Shown: positions 27,029 to 36,315, counted from the first letter of the stretch. The stretch: 64,000 nt of DNA from an uncultured Microbacterium sp. (GCA_913774665.1 CAJYHN010000004.1:62001-126000); one strand, 5' to 3'. Numbers and translations: made by a program. The notes: generated by a model not told the origin, from the sequence alone.

Positions 27029-27060
27029 GAAGAGCGCCACCCTCTCGGGTGACGCTCTTC
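27029..27060. terminator. Hairpin between tgpA-type gene and tRNA-Ser
   Basis: A 14-bp stem with one mismatch and loop TCTC. It lies 15 bp past the stop of the transglutaminase gene and 3 bp beyond the tRNA 3' end on the other strand, so it can end both transcripts. Confidence 0.7.
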
Positions 27061-27063
27061 GTG

Positions 27064-27155
27064 TGGCGGAAGTGACAGGATTTGAACCTGCGAGGCGAGT
27101 TACCCCGCCTACATGGATTCCAGCCATGCTCCTTAGGCCGCTCGGACACACTTCC
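27064..27155 (-). tRNA. tRNA-Ser (anticodon GGA)
   Basis: 92 nt including encoded CCA. Acceptor GGAAGTG pairs with CACTTCC; the anticodon stem CATGG/CCATG encloses CTGGAAT with anticodon GGA; the long variable arm (GTAGGCGGGGTAACTCGCCT) is typical of serine tRNAs; the T-arm loop is GTTCAAATC. Reads UCC and UCU. Confidence 0.97.
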
Positions 27156-27218
27156 AAGGGTCGATCCTACACGGCCCTCCGGCCCCGCTCGAACCGGCCC
27201 GCGCCCGGGCCGCCCTCC

Positions 27219-28145
27219 TCAGAGCACGCTCTTCGGCAACCGGTGAAGGGTCACCGCCCCCACGGCGCGGAACGGGTGCAGCGGGTCGGGCGTCTCCGAA
27301 CCCGTCGGGCCGCCCAGTTCGCTGTGCACGAGGGCGCTCATCACCGCGTACGCGTCCATCCGGTCCCAGCCGCGCTCGTCGACGAGGTGGTCGAAGACGT
27401 CCTCGTAGCCGCGTCGGATGCTCTCCTGCACCGGGTCGCCGAGGCCGACGAAGATCCACTCCTCGTCGGTCTCGACGCGGGGCGCGCGCAGATCGGCATC
27501 CGGGATCAGCTCGACGGAGACGACGGCGACCCCCGCCGCCTCGATGGCGACGAACGACGACTCGCCCCGGGCCATCACGGCGTGAATGTCGCCGATCGAC
27601 AACAGCGCCCCCTCGACCTCGACGGGCAGGTACACGGTCGCACCCGGGGCGACGTCGGTGAGGTCCATGTTGCCGCCGAGGGCGGTCGTCGGCATGACCG
27701 TCGAGTTCGACCCGGTGGCGGGCGCCGTGCCGATGCACCCGATCATCGGACGGACGGGCACCACGTGCCGCTCGGTGAGGTGCACGCCCTCCGCGTCGAT
27801 CGGGATGCGACGACTGACGACGTGATCGGGCATGCGGTGCTGCAGCGCCCCGGCGCCGGGGAGGCTCTGCGACCACCCGTACGCGCCGAGGCGGATCTCG
27901 TGCACGTGCACGGCGAGGGCGTCGCCGGGCTTCGCCCCCTCGACGTACACGGGGCCGGTGACCGGGTTGATGGGGGCCTTCAACGCCCCGAGGTCGCCGT
28001 GCTCGTGCAGCTCGGCGTACACCGCGTCGTCGGTCTCGAAGGCGATCCTCTCCCCGGTCCCGGGACAGATGCGCAGCGCAGGGGGCACCGACGCGTCGTA
28101 CCCCGGGCGACCGTGCTCCTTGCCGAGCCAGTGCTCCTCGGTCAT
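27219..28145 (-). CDS. Acetamidase/formamidase family protein
   Basis: 308 aa. FmdA/AmdA-type hydrolases free ammonia from short amides. Seen: AKPGDALAVHVHEIRLG, PMIGCIGTAPATG, GGNMDLTDVAPGATVYLPVEVEGALLSIGDIHAVMARGE in outline, and the metal-binding Asp/His of IGDIHA. ATG overlaps the stop of the permease gene by four bases (ATGA). It is the last gene of an operon with an amino-acid permease and an S33 hydrolase, consistent with uptake and breakdown of amide or peptide nitrogen. Confidence 0.88.
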   Translation of the reverse strand: MTEEHWLGKEHGRPGYDASVPPALRICPGTGERIAFETDDAVYAELHEHGDLGALKAPINPVTGPVYVEGAKPGDALAVHVHEIRLGAYGWSQSLPGAGALQHRMPDHVVSRRIPIDAEGVHLTERHVVPVRPMIGCIGTAPATGSNSTVMPTTALGGNMDLTDVAPGATVYLPVEVEGALLSIGDIHAVMARGESSFVAIEAAGVAVVSVELIPDADLRAPRVETDEEWIFVGLGDPVQESIRRGYEDVFDHLVDERGWDRMDAYAVMSALVHSELGGPTGSETPDPLHPFRAVGAVTLHRLPKSVL

Positions 28146-29566
28146 CGCGACGCCACCTCTCCGCCGCCCTCGCCGGCGGTCGCCGTGGCGTGCTCGGGCA
28201 GGGGGCCGGTGGCCCCGCCGTTCTTGCGGGCGAAGATCAGGTAGACGATCCCGCCGACGACCAGCCACAGGATGCCGCCGATCTTGGCGGTCATGTCGGC
28301 GTTGAGCAGGACGTATCCGATGATGAGGAAGCCGACCAGCGGCACGACGAGGTGTAGCAGGTAGTTCTTCGACTTCTTCTTGCCGAGGTAGTACGCCGCC
28401 ACCGACACGTGCAGCAGCATGAAGCCGAGCAGGGCGCCGAAGTTCACCAGCGACGAGATGACCGCGATCTGGCCGACGAAGAAGAGCACCAGCACGAGCG
28501 AGATCGCGCTCACCAGCAGGATCGCCGCCATGGGCACCTGGCGCGAGGTGACCTTCGACAGGAAGGCGGGCAGACGCCGGTCGCGGCTCATCGAGTAGAG
28601 CAGGCGCGAGGTCGCGGCCTGAGCCGCGACGGCGTTCGCGATGCCGACCGCGATGACGTTGACCGCGAGGAACGCGGTCGCCCACCCGCTGCCGGCGGCC
28701 TGGGCCACGAGCAGGAAGAAGGCGTTGTTGACCTCGTCGTCGCCGAAGGCGATGGTGCCGTTGGCGAGGGCGGCGGCGAACCAGGTCTGCGCGATGAAGA
28801 GCACCGCGACCACGAGCAGCGCGATGATCATGGCGCGGCCGCCGGACTTCCGGTCACCGGTGGACTCCTCGGCCATGGTCGAGATGCCGTCGAAGCCGAG
28901 GAAGCTCAGCACCGCGATCGAGAGGGCGGTGGCGATGAGCGCGGGGTTGACCTTCTCGGCATCCCACAGCGGAGCGATCGTGAACTCGGCACCCGGAATC
29001 GTCCCGGACGACAGGGCGATCATCGCGATCACGACGAAGATCACCACGAAGGCGAGCTGGATGCCGAGCATGACGCGATTCGCGATCTTGATCGAACCGA
29101 TGCCGAGCACGTTGATGACGGTGTTGATGATGACGAAGGCCACCGCCCAGATCCACTGCGGCACGTCGGGGAAGATGCCCGCCATCGACGAGGCGGCGAA
29201 GACGTACAGGAGCGTGGGAACGAGCAGGTAGTCGAGCAGGATCGCCCAGCCGGCGAAGAAGCCGACCGTGGGGTGCAGACCGCGACCGACATAGGAGAAC
29301 ACGGAGCCGGCGATCGGGAACGCCTTCGACATCTGCGCGTAGGCGAGGGCGGTGAAGATCATCGCGATCACACCGGTGAGGTACACCAGCGGGACCATGC
29401 CGCTCGCGGCGTTGAACACGACACCGAAGATCGCCCAGGGGGCGATCGGCACCATGAAGACGAGACCGTAGACCACGAGGTCGAAGGTGGACATGGAGCG
29501 CTTGAGCTCCTGCGTGTAACCGAACGACTCCAGCGACTGCTGGGCCTCGGGGGCGGGGTGCGACAT
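28142..29566 (-). CDS. APC-superfamily amino acid permease
   Basis: 474 aa, about 12 membrane helices. The first helix region VVYGLVFMVPIAPWAIFG and the helix 6 segment LSFLGFDGISTMAEE are the APC substrate-binding elements; the latter resembles the GFDxxSTxAEE motif of the AAT/CAT group. ATG with AGGAG 7 nt upstream. Imports an amino acid, polyamine or small amide; the substrate is not readable. Translationally coupled to the acetamidase gene. Confidence 0.92.
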   Translation of the reverse strand: MSHPAPEAQQSLESFGYTQELKRSMSTFDLVVYGLVFMVPIAPWAIFGVVFNAASGMVPLVYLTGVIAMIFTALAYAQMSKAFPIAGSVFSYVGRGLHPTVGFFAGWAILLDYLLVPTLLYVFAASSMAGIFPDVPQWIWAVAFVIINTVINVLGIGSIKIANRVMLGIQLAFVVIFVVIAMIALSSGTIPGAEFTIAPLWDAEKVNPALIATALSIAVLSFLGFDGISTMAEESTGDRKSGGRAMIIALLVVAVLFIAQTWFAAALANGTIAFGDDEVNNAFFLLVAQAAGSGWATAFLAVNVIAVGIANAVAAQAATSRLLYSMSRDRRLPAFLSKVTSRQVPMAAILLVSAISLVLVLFFVGQIAVISSLVNFGALLGFMLLHVSVAAYYLGKKKSKNYLLHLVVPLVGFLIIGYVLLNADMTAKIGGILWLVVGGIVYLIFARKNGGATGPLPEHATATAGEGGGEVASR

Positions 29567-29601
29567 CGGGTCTCCTGGTTCGGGTGGGGTGGGGGCGGGT
29601 G

Positions 29602-30492
29602 TCAGGGAAGGGGCGCGAGGAAGTCGGCGATGACCGCGCGGAAGGCGTCGGGCATCTCGAGGTGGGTGCAGTGGCTCGCGCCCGCGAACACGTGGGAGCG
29701 GGCACCGGGGATGTGCGCGACGAAGGGCTCCCAGGTCTCGGGGGTGGCCTCGTCGAACTCGCCCGCGACCACCAGGGTGGGCACGGCGACCTGGGGCAGG
29801 CGGTCGATGATCGTCCAGTCGCGACCGGTTCCGACGACGTGGAACTCGTTCGGCCCGTTCATCGTGAAGTAGACCGTGGGATCGGCGAGCATCTGCTGCT
29901 CGCTCTCGACGAAGTCCTGCGGCATCGGCGTGACGCGGCACACGTGACGTTCGTAGAAGACGCGCGTGGCCTCGGCGTACTCGGGGTCGTCGAGGGTGCC
30001 GGCGGCCTCGTGCCGGTCGAGGGCCTCGCGGGCGTCGTCGGGGAGCTCGGCGCGCAGTCGCGCCGCTCCCGCGAGCCAGAGGGCCATGGATGCCGGCGAG
30101 TTGCAGATCTCCAGGCTCCGAAGCCCCGCGGGCTGACGCACGGCGATCTCGGCGCCGAGCATGCCGCCCCACGACTGACCGAGCACGTGGTACTCGTCGA
30201 AGCCCAGCGCCTCGCGCAGGTTGTGGAACTCGTCGACGAAGAGCTGCGGCACCCACTGCGAGGCCGGGGCGTCGGGGTGGTGCGAGCTCTTGCCGCAGCC
30301 GATCTGGTCGTAGTGCACGACGGTGCGCCCGGTCAGCTCGGCGAGGGCGTCGAGGTTGGACACGTAGTTGTGCGCCATTCCCGGGCCCCCGTGGAGCACG
30401 AACAGGGGCGCTGCGCCGGTGGGCTCGGCCGGTTCGGTCAGACGGGCCCAGGTGTAGCCGTCGCGGAAGGGGACGGTGATCTCGCGTTGCAT
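29602..30492 (-). CDS. Proline iminopeptidase-family alpha/beta hydrolase
   Basis: 296 aa. Oxyanion motif LHGGPGMAHNY, DQIGCGKS, nucleophile elbow GQSWGG (Ser about 108), acid EFDEATPE (Asp about 243) and HCTHLE (His about 270). S33 proline iminopeptidases and L-amino-acid amidases share this form; the adjacent permease and acetamidase-type gene favour peptide or amino-acid-amide hydrolysis. No signal peptide, so it acts inside the cell. Divergent from the FadR-type regulator. Confidence 0.88.
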   Translation of the reverse strand: MQREITVPFRDGYTWARLTEPAEPTGAAPLFVLHGGPGMAHNYVSNLDALAELTGRTVVHYDQIGCGKSSHHPDAPASQWVPQLFVDEFHNLREALGFDEYHVLGQSWGGMLGAEIAVRQPAGLRSLEICNSPASMALWLAGAARLRAELPDDAREALDRHEAAGTLDDPEYAEATRVFYERHVCRVTPMPQDFVESEQQMLADPTVYFTMNGPNEFHVVGTGRDWTIIDRLPQVAVPTLVVAGEFDEATPETWEPFVAHIPGARSHVFAGASHCTHLEMPDAFRAVIADFLAPLP

Positions 30493-30512
30493 GGAGTCAT
30501 CGTGGACCCCTT

Positions 30513-30534
30513 AAAGGTGCGTTGGCAAACCTTT
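30513..30534. promoter_or_regulatory. Inverted repeat in hydrolase/FadR divergent region
   Basis: AAAGGT-N10-ACCTTT, perfect 6-bp arms, 20 bp before the hydrolase ATG and 37 bp before the regulator ATG. A reasonable operator for the FCD-type regulator. Confidence 0.45.
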
Positions 30535-30570
30535 TCTGCGGAATTAACATGGAGGAAACGACGGGAGCCC

Positions 30571-31314
30571 ATGGCCGAGACCGACGACGCCTCCCTGGTG
30601 GAGCGCGTGACCGAGCGACTGATCACCGCCGTGGCGGTGGGAGAGTTCCTCCCGGGCACCCGTCTTCCCGCCGAGCGCGACCTCTCCCCCCTCCTGGGCG
30701 TCGGGCGCACGACGGTGCGCGCCGCCCTCGACGACCTGTCGACCCGGGGCCTGATCGAGCGTCGTCGCGGCCGGGGCGGTGGCACCTTCGTCGCCGAGGA
30801 CTGGCCCGCCTCGATCGTGGTCGGCGTCGACCGGTGGTTCGAGGAACGCTGGAGCGACCTCGTCGACGCGTGCACGGCGAGCTCGATGCTGCACTCCTCG
30901 CTCGCGCGCCTGGCCGCCGAGCGGCGCACCGACGCCGACATCACCGCGATGCGCGGCCGCCTCGACGACTTCCATTCCGCCGAGTCGGGCGACCCGAAGC
31001 AGCGCGCCGACAGCCTGCTGCACCTCGCGATCATCGAGGCCGCGCACAACACCGCACTGCGCGACATCCTGCTCGAGCACGAGCGGCACCTCTCGCTCTC
31101 GGCCCCGGCTCACCCGTGGGGTGACCGCGAGAGCCACCGCCGCATGGAGACGCGCGCCGCGCGCGAGCACGACGCCATCGTCGACGCGATCGTGCAGGCG
31201 ACCCCCGACGAGGCTGCCGAGCTGGCCCGCCGACACGTGCAGATCGACCTCGAACTGTTCGCCGAGGCGCGCGAGTTCGCCCGCCGCCGTGCGGCGGAGA
31301 CCACCGCGGGCTGA
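30571..31314 (+). CDS. FadR/GntR-family regulator with FCD domain
   Basis: 247 aa. N-terminal winged helix (about 8-75) with RLPAERDLSPLLGVGRTTVR, then an all-helical FCD domain containing the metal-site style residues LHLAIIEAAHN and REHDAIVDAI. FCD regulators bind small carboxylates or amino acids. ATG with GGGAG 4 nt upstream. Divergent from the hydrolase-permease-acetamidase operon, which it probably represses. Confidence 0.9.
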   Translation: MAETDDASLVERVTERLITAVAVGEFLPGTRLPAERDLSPLLGVGRTTVRAALDDLSTRGLIERRRGRGGGTFVAEDWPASIVVGVDRWFEERWSDLVDACTASSMLHSSLARLAAERRTDADITAMRGRLDDFHSAESGDPKQRADSLLHLAIIEAAHNTALRDILLEHERHLSLSAPAHPWGDRESHRRMETRAAREHDAIVDAIVQATPDEAAELARRHVQIDLELFAEAREFARRRAAETTAG

Positions 31315-31317
31315 GCC

Positions 31318-31893
31318 TCAGCCGCGCAGGCGCTCCCGAAGACCCGCGCGCACGGCGGGCCACTCGTCGCGCAGGACCGAGAAGTACAGCGTGTCGGAAA
31401 CACTGCCGTCAGGGGCGATGCGGTGCCGCCGGAGGCGCCCCTCGCGCGTCGCGCCGAGACGCTCGATGGCGCGAGCGCTGCGCTCGTTGCGCGCATCGCA
31501 TCGCAGGGCCACGCGATTGACCTCCCACTGCTCGAAGGCATGGGCGAGAAGCAACAGCTTCGCGGCGGGGTTGGTGCGACCGCCCTGGAAGGCGCGACCG
31601 TACCAGGTCGTGCCGATCTCGACCCGCCCCTGCGCGGGCACGTACTCGTAGAACGTCGTCGCTCCGCGGACCTTGTCGGTCTCGGCATCCCGGACCGTGA
31701 AGGCGTACAGACCCGGCGTCGCGTGCTGCTGCTCGACGCGCGCGGCGTAGGCCTCGACCGAGTCGGCCCACGGGGTGGTCATGCGACTCCACAGCTCGGC
31801 GTCGGTCAACGGCCAGGCTTCGGCTGCGTCGGCGGTTCGAGCGGGAGACAGACGGATGCCGTGACCCTCGAGGGTGATGTCGTGCGCGGTCAT
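31318..31893 (-). CDS. GNAT acetyltransferase, RimJ/RimL type
   Basis: 191 aa. Late GNAT elements are clear: RVEIGTTWYGRAFQGGRTNPAAK, LLLAHAFEQWEVNRVALRCDARNERSARAIERLG and GRLRRHRIAPDGSVSDTLYFSVL (in outline). This is the RimJ/RimL group, which acetylates N-termini or small amines. ATG overlaps the MerR-type gene stop by four bases, so the regulator and enzyme are one transcript. Confidence 0.88.
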   Translation of the reverse strand: MTAHDITLEGHGIRLSPARTADAAEAWPLTDAELWSRMTTPWADSVEAYAARVEQQHATPGLYAFTVRDAETDKVRGATTFYEYVPAQGRVEIGTTWYGRAFQGGRTNPAAKLLLLAHAFEQWEVNRVALRCDARNERSARAIERLGATREGRLRRHRIAPDGSVSDTLYFSVLRDEWPAVRAGLRERLRG

Positions 31894-32261
31894 CGTGCCT
31901 CCAACTGAGCGATGAACTCGTCGGCTGCGGCGACCTTGCGGCGGAGGTCCTCCCGCCGCTGGTGCGCCTCGTCCCGGATGTCGGCGAGTCGCGCGCGGAG
32001 CGCCTCGTCGGAGGAGTCGGTCTCGAGGCCGTCGACCACCGAGAGCAGTTCTCCCATCTGCTCGAGGGAGTATCCGAGCGGCTTCATGCGACGGATGAGG
32101 AGCAGGCGCGACTCGTCGTCGGCCGTATAGAGGCGGAAGCCCCCCTCGGTGCGAGCCGACGGGCGGAGCAGACCGATCTCGTCGTAGTGGCGGAGGGTGC
32201 GGATCGACAGCCCCGTCCGCTCGGCGAGCTCGCCGATCTGCATCGGTCGCACCTCGGTCAT
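31890..32261 (-). CDS. MerR-family transcriptional regulator
   Basis: 123 aa. N-terminal HTH MQIGELAERTGLSIRTLRHYDEIGLLRPS and the wing GGFRLYTADD are the MerR signature; a C-terminal coiled coil (about 80-120) would dimerise it. No metal-binding cysteines, so an organic signal is more likely. Upstream, CTCT and AGAG half-sites (about 32283-32299) flank the start region. Controls its own operon with the GNAT gene. Confidence 0.92.
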   Translation of the reverse strand: MTEVRPMQIGELAERTGLSIRTLRHYDEIGLLRPSARTEGGFRLYTADDESRLLLIRRMKPLGYSLEQMGELLSVVDGLETDSSDEALRARLADIRDEAHQRREDLRRKVAAADEFIAQLEAR

Positions 32262-32380
32262 CGCATCCCCGATCCCGCAACCCTCTCGTTACGGTAGAGT
32301 CTTCTCCGTCGCGATCGCGACCCCCCTATTCTCCCCCGCGCCGACGCGGGTACCCTCCCCCTACCTCCCGGAGATTCTCC

Positions 32381-33874
32381 ATGACCTCTGCCCTCGCGCG
32401 CCCCCGCACCGAGCCCACCGTCCTGAACGCCCTTCGCTCCCCCCGCCTGTTGACCCGCGAGGCGCTCGCGGGACTCGTCGTCGCCATCGCCCTCATCCCC
32501 GAGGCGATCGCGTTCTCGATCATCGCCGGGGTCGACCCGCGCCTCGGACTGTTCTCGTCCTTCGTCATGGCCGTCGCGATCGCCTTCCTCGGCGGGCGCC
32601 CCGCGATGATCTCGGCCGCGACCGGCGCGATCGCGCTCGTCATCGCCCCCGTCGCCCGCGAGCACGGGGTCGACTACCTGCTCGCCACGGTGATCCTCGG
32701 CGGTATCCTGCAGGTGATCCTCGGCCTGCTCGGGGTGGCCAAACTCATGCGCTTCATTCCGCGCAGCGTGATGGTGGGCTTCGTCAACGCGCTCGCGATC
32801 CTCATCTTCACGGCGCAGGTGCCGCAGCTGATCGGTGTGCCGTGGGCCGTCTACCCGATCGCCGCCGTCGGACTCGCGATCATGTACCTGCTGCCGCGTG
32901 TCACCAAGGTCGTGCCCGCCCCGCTCGTGGCGATCGTGCTGCTGACCGGCGCCGCTGTCGTCTTCGGCATCTCGGTCCCCACGGTCGGCGACCAGGGGGC
33001 GTTGCCCGAGAGCCTGCCCGCCCTTCTCCTGCCGAACGTCCCGCTGACCGGGGAGACGCTCGCCATCATCCTGCCCTTCGCCGTCGCGATGGCGATCGTC
33101 GGCCTGCTGGAATCGCTCATGACCGCCGCCCTCGTGGACGACATCACCGACACCCGCTCCTCCAAGACGCGGGAGTCGCTCGGACAGGGCGCCGCGAACG
33201 TGCTGTCGGGCCTGTTCGGCGGGATGGGCGGCTGCGCGATGATCGGCCAGACCATGATCAACGTGAAGGCGTCGGGGGCGCGCACCCGCATCTCGACCTT
33301 CTTGGCCGGCGTCTTCCTCCTCGTGCTCGTGCTCGCCTTCGGCGACGTCGTCGCCGTCATCCCGATGGCGGTGCTGGTGGCCGTGATGATCGTGGTGTCG
33401 ATCGCCACCTTCGACTGGCACAGCATCCGTCCCTCGACTCTTCGTCGGATGCCGCTGAGCGAGACGATCGTGATGGTCCTCACGGTCGCGATCACGGTGT
33501 GGACGCACAACCTCGCGATCGGCGTGGGAGTGGGCGTGGTCGCCGCCGCCATCCTGTTCGCCCGCCGGGTCGCCAGCGTCACCTCCGTGACGCGCGAAGT
33601 GGAGGGCGACACCGCTCGCTACACGGTGGAGGGCGAGCTGTTCTTTGCCTCGAGCAACGACCTGACCACGAAGTTCGCCTACCACGACGACCCGCGACAG
33701 GTGGTCATCGACCTCTCGCGCTCGCACGTGTGGGATGCCTCGACGGTCGCCGCCCTCGACGCGGTGCAGACGAAGTACGCCCACCTCGGCACGACGGTCG
33801 AGATCGAGGGCATGAACGCCACGGCCGCCCGGTTGCACGCGCGTTTGAGCGGAGGACTCGGCGGCGGGCACTGA
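32381..33874 (+). CDS. SulP-family anion transporter with STAS domain
   Basis: 497 aa. Helical part (about 20-400) opens with LAGLVVAIALIPEAIAFSIIAGVDPRLGLF, the SulP signature, and includes GGMGGCAMIGQTMINVKASGARTR. The C-terminal STAS domain (about 405-495) has VVIDLSRSHVWDASTVAALDAV. SulP proteins carry sulfate, bicarbonate or other anions; no carbonic anhydrase or cys genes are adjacent, so the substrate is open. ATG with GGAG 8 nt upstream. Confidence 0.92.
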   Translation: MTSALARPRTEPTVLNALRSPRLLTREALAGLVVAIALIPEAIAFSIIAGVDPRLGLFSSFVMAVAIAFLGGRPAMISAATGAIALVIAPVAREHGVDYLLATVILGGILQVILGLLGVAKLMRFIPRSVMVGFVNALAILIFTAQVPQLIGVPWAVYPIAAVGLAIMYLLPRVTKVVPAPLVAIVLLTGAAVVFGISVPTVGDQGALPESLPALLLPNVPLTGETLAIILPFAVAMAIVGLLESLMTAALVDDITDTRSSKTRESLGQGAANVLSGLFGGMGGCAMIGQTMINVKASGARTRISTFLAGVFLLVLVLAFGDVVAVIPMAVLVAVMIVVSIATFDWHSIRPSTLRRMPLSETIVMVLTVAITVWTHNLAIGVGVGVVAAAILFARRVASVTSVTREVEGDTARYTVEGELFFASSNDLTTKFAYHDDPRQVVIDLSRSHVWDASTVAALDAVQTKYAHLGTTVEIEGMNATAARLHARLSGGLGGGH

Positions 33875-33910
33875 CCGGGTACCGCGCAGGAGTCGCCTGA
33901 ACCCCCGGGT

Positions 33911-34846
33911 CTACGACCTCAGCGTGGTCGACGGCGTCTCGCCGAACTCTCCGCGGTACATCGCGGCGAACCTCCCGAGATTCGAGAACCCCCAGCGCGC
34001 GGCGATCGCCGCCACCGTCTCGACGGAGGGATCCGCGCTGCGCAACTCCGTGCGCGCGGCATCGAGCCGGACACGGCGCAGGTACTGCATCGGCGTCCGG
34101 CCGGTGGCCGCGCGGAAGGCGTACTGCAGGCCGCGCGGAGACAGCCGCGCCGCTTGGGCGATGTCCGACAGCACGACAGGCTCGGCCGCGTGAGCCTCGA
34201 CGTACGCCTTGGCCCGACGCACCGGCGCGGGAAGGGGGCGCGACGGGCGGCCCGCGGCCAGCGCCTCGGTGAAGGTCGTGGGGAACGTCAGCAGGGACGC
34301 CTCCAAGAGCAGGGTTCGCGCCTGCTGCTCGATGATCGGGGTGCGCTCGGGCGAGCGCAGCAGGACGTCGCGCGCGTACTCCCAGGTGCGCGACCAGTAG
34401 CGCAGACGCTGCTCGCTCACCGGTGCGTAACCGGTGGGCCGAACCCTCAGGGTGTCGTCGCCGGACATGCGGCGCGCGGCCTCGTCGAATTCGGTCCGCG
34501 CGAAAGAGACGGCGGTGCCCGCGATACGGCCCGTGAACGCGATCTCGAGAGGGCGATCCACCACCATGAACGGCACGGCCGTGTCGATCCGTTCGCGGCG
34601 ATAGGTGCCCGACACCCGCGGGCCGGCGATGCGACCGACCACGACCTGATCGAGGGGGTCGGATTCGACGAGCATCGTCGAACCGATCGTGTAATCGCAG
34701 AAAGCGAAACCGGGCTCGGATGCCGCGTGCCAGGCGAGCGCGGGCTGAATCACCTCTGCACGCGAGATGCGCGCTCCGGGAACCACGGTCTGCCAGAGGT
34801 GCTCCACCGTCTCGGCGTCGCGGGTTTCGATGTTCGTATGCTCCAC
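33911..34846 (-). CDS. AraC-family regulator (AraC-binding-like N-terminus)
   Basis: About 311 aa from the GTG at 34846, chosen because AGGA lies 8 nt upstream; an ATG at 34888 would add 14 residues without a ribosome site. The C-terminal double HTH (about 210-310) has VVLSDIAQAARLSPRGLQYAFRAATGRTPMQYLRRVRLDAAR and SVETVAAIAARWGFSNLGRFAAMYRGEFGETPS in outline. The N-terminal half resembles the AraC_binding_2 sensor of ORFs near catabolic genes. A similar regulator is found at 54563-55492. The regulated genes are not evident. Confidence 0.88.
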   Translation of the reverse strand: MEHTNIETRDAETVEHLWQTVVPGARISRAEVIQPALAWHAASEPGFAFCDYTIGSTMLVESDPLDQVVVGRIAGPRVSGTYRRERIDTAVPFMVVDRPLEIAFTGRIAGTAVSFARTEFDEAARRMSGDDTLRVRPTGYAPVSEQRLRYWSRTWEYARDVLLRSPERTPIIEQQARTLLLEASLLTFPTTFTEALAAGRPSRPLPAPVRRAKAYVEAHAAEPVVLSDIAQAARLSPRGLQYAFRAATGRTPMQYLRRVRLDAARTELRSADPSVETVAAIAARWGFSNLGRFAAMYRGEFGETPSTTLRS

Positions 34847-35270
34847 GCCTTGTTTCCTAAATAGTCCGAGGATGTGCGGCAAGACCATTGCGCTCAGCGG
34901 CGGGGGCCACTATGGGAACGCTCTCACGCTGTGCAGTTTCAGAGACCGCGGTGTCGTGGATGCCCCCCATCCGCATTCCACGCTATCTCTCATAGGAAAA
35001 ACAATGCGCAATTCGGCGCATTCAGCCCTTAGACGCGAATAGACATCCTCGATGCGAAAAATGGACGGCGTCCACATTGACCGTGAGTACGGACGGGGGT
35101 GAGCATTTCCCCGCGGCATCCGTGCCGTGCACCGACCGCTCCTCGTTCCCCGGCGGGTGGTCGTCCCGCGCCTCGGGGCGGAGCTCGTGACCCCGCTCCG
35201 AGGCGTAGGAGACCACCCCATAATGGGAGGGGTCGCCGCCCGGCGTCCGTCTGTCGAAGGGACCCCGCCC
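34847..35270. other. Intergenic region, locally AT-richer, with a palindrome
   Basis: Divergent region between the AraC-type gene and a small gene. The stretch about 34900-35090 has clearly more A and T than the rest of the window. It holds ATGCGC-AATTCG-GCGCAT at 35004-35021. No RNA gene or convincing open frame was recognised. Confidence 0.55.
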
Positions 35271-35612
35271 ATGCCGTTTCGGACGATGACCACGCTGCAG
35301 GAGTGGGTCGACGACTTCCGGGCGCTCGGCTACGACGATGCGGGGATTCTGCGCGTCATCCCCCAGGACAGCGAGGACGGCGCGGATGCCGGCCTCATCG
35401 CCGCTCAGCTCAAGAGCGTGTCGACGACGTTCTTCGTCGCCCCCGGCCCCGAGGTCCACTCCACGGAATGGGCCGTCACCTTCGAGCCCCGCGAAGACGC
35501 CGCGCCGCTTCCCGCGGGTCGAGTGATGGCGCTCGCCGGCGAGCTGGCGACGCTGTCAGCCCTCTGCTCTTTCCTGCAGGCTCGCTCGGAAGCGTTCCTC
35601 GCGAATATCTGA
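35271..35612 (+). CDS. Hypothetical protein
   Basis: 113 aa from ATG at 35271, with a distant GAAGGG upstream; an ATG five codons later (35286) is equally possible. Sequence opens MTTLQEWVDDFRALGYDDAGI and continues with mixed helix-strand character (VSTTFFVAPGPEVHSTEWAVTFEPRED). No membrane segment, no known motif. It stands alone between an AraC and a MarR regulator. Real-gene status rests on amino acid composition and reading-frame codon use. Confidence 0.6.
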   Translation: MPFRTMTTLQEWVDDFRALGYDDAGILRVIPQDSEDGADAGLIAAQLKSVSTTFFVAPGPEVHSTEWAVTFEPREDAAPLPAGRVMALAGELATLSALCSFLQARSEAFLANI

Positions 35613-35647
35613 GCACCCCTCACGCCGGGGCCGGACCCCTCGGGGTC

Positions 35648-36100
35648 TCAGCTGCCGGCGCTCGGCGTGATGTGCGTGAGCAACCGCGCGACGCGTCGTG
35701 CGTCGTCGGGGTCGAGTTCGGCGATCGCCTCTTCGACCGCCGCGTCGAACGCGCGCAACTGCGACCACGGCGGGGTGTCGAGTTCGACGATCGCGGTGAT
35801 GTGATTGACGCGGCGATCCTCCTCGTCGAGATCGCGACGCACGGCTCCGCGCTGGACGAGCCGGTCGATGAGCGTGGTCACTCCGGCCGAGGTGATGCCC
35901 AGATGGTCGCGGACGTGCGTGGGCCGGGCTCCGGGGTTCTCCGCCACGAAGAGCAGGGCGCGCGCGTCGAGCTCGTTCAAGGACAGCTCGCGACGGGCCT
36001 CAGCGGCGGCGGCACGACGCGCTTCTCCGTAAGACAGGAGGGCGCGACCGAGCTCCGACCCCGGCGAGAGGGGAGGCGACGTATCGGAGGACGAGTGCAC
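35648..36100 (-). CDS. MarR-family transcriptional regulator
   Basis: 150 aa. The winged helix shows LNELDARALLFVAENPGARPTHVRDHLGITSAGVTTLIDRLVQRGAVRRDLDEEDRR in outline, with the characteristic DxRR wing. Helices at both ends would form the dimer. The target is unknown; the small gene at 36316 is divergent and could be under its control. Confidence 0.9.
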   Translation of the reverse strand: MHSSSDTSPPLSPGSELGRALLSYGEARRAAAAEARRELSLNELDARALLFVAENPGARPTHVRDHLGITSAGVTTLIDRLVQRGAVRRDLDEEDRRVNHITAIVELDTPPWSQLRAFDAAVEEAIAELDPDDARRVARLLTHITPSAGS

Positions 36101-36315
36101 GACCCACGATCGTACTCATTCCTGCACAGCACGCGCGCAGCTTGCGCGGAGCGCCTCCGCGTGTTCCGCCGGGCCCCGCCCGGGTGAGCGGGGCACTGCG
36201 CACCCGATGACGCCTGTCAAGCCGGTCTCGACCCCTGCCACCGCGGTCTATGACGGAGGAAGAGCCGTCGGGAGACGGTCGGACCTCGTCGGGAGACGGG
36301 AGTGAGGAGAAGAGC

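Noticed and set aside
30523-31124. Alternative frames over the FadR-type regulator
   Set aside because: The other frame has complete GntR and FCD motifs and a ribosome site.
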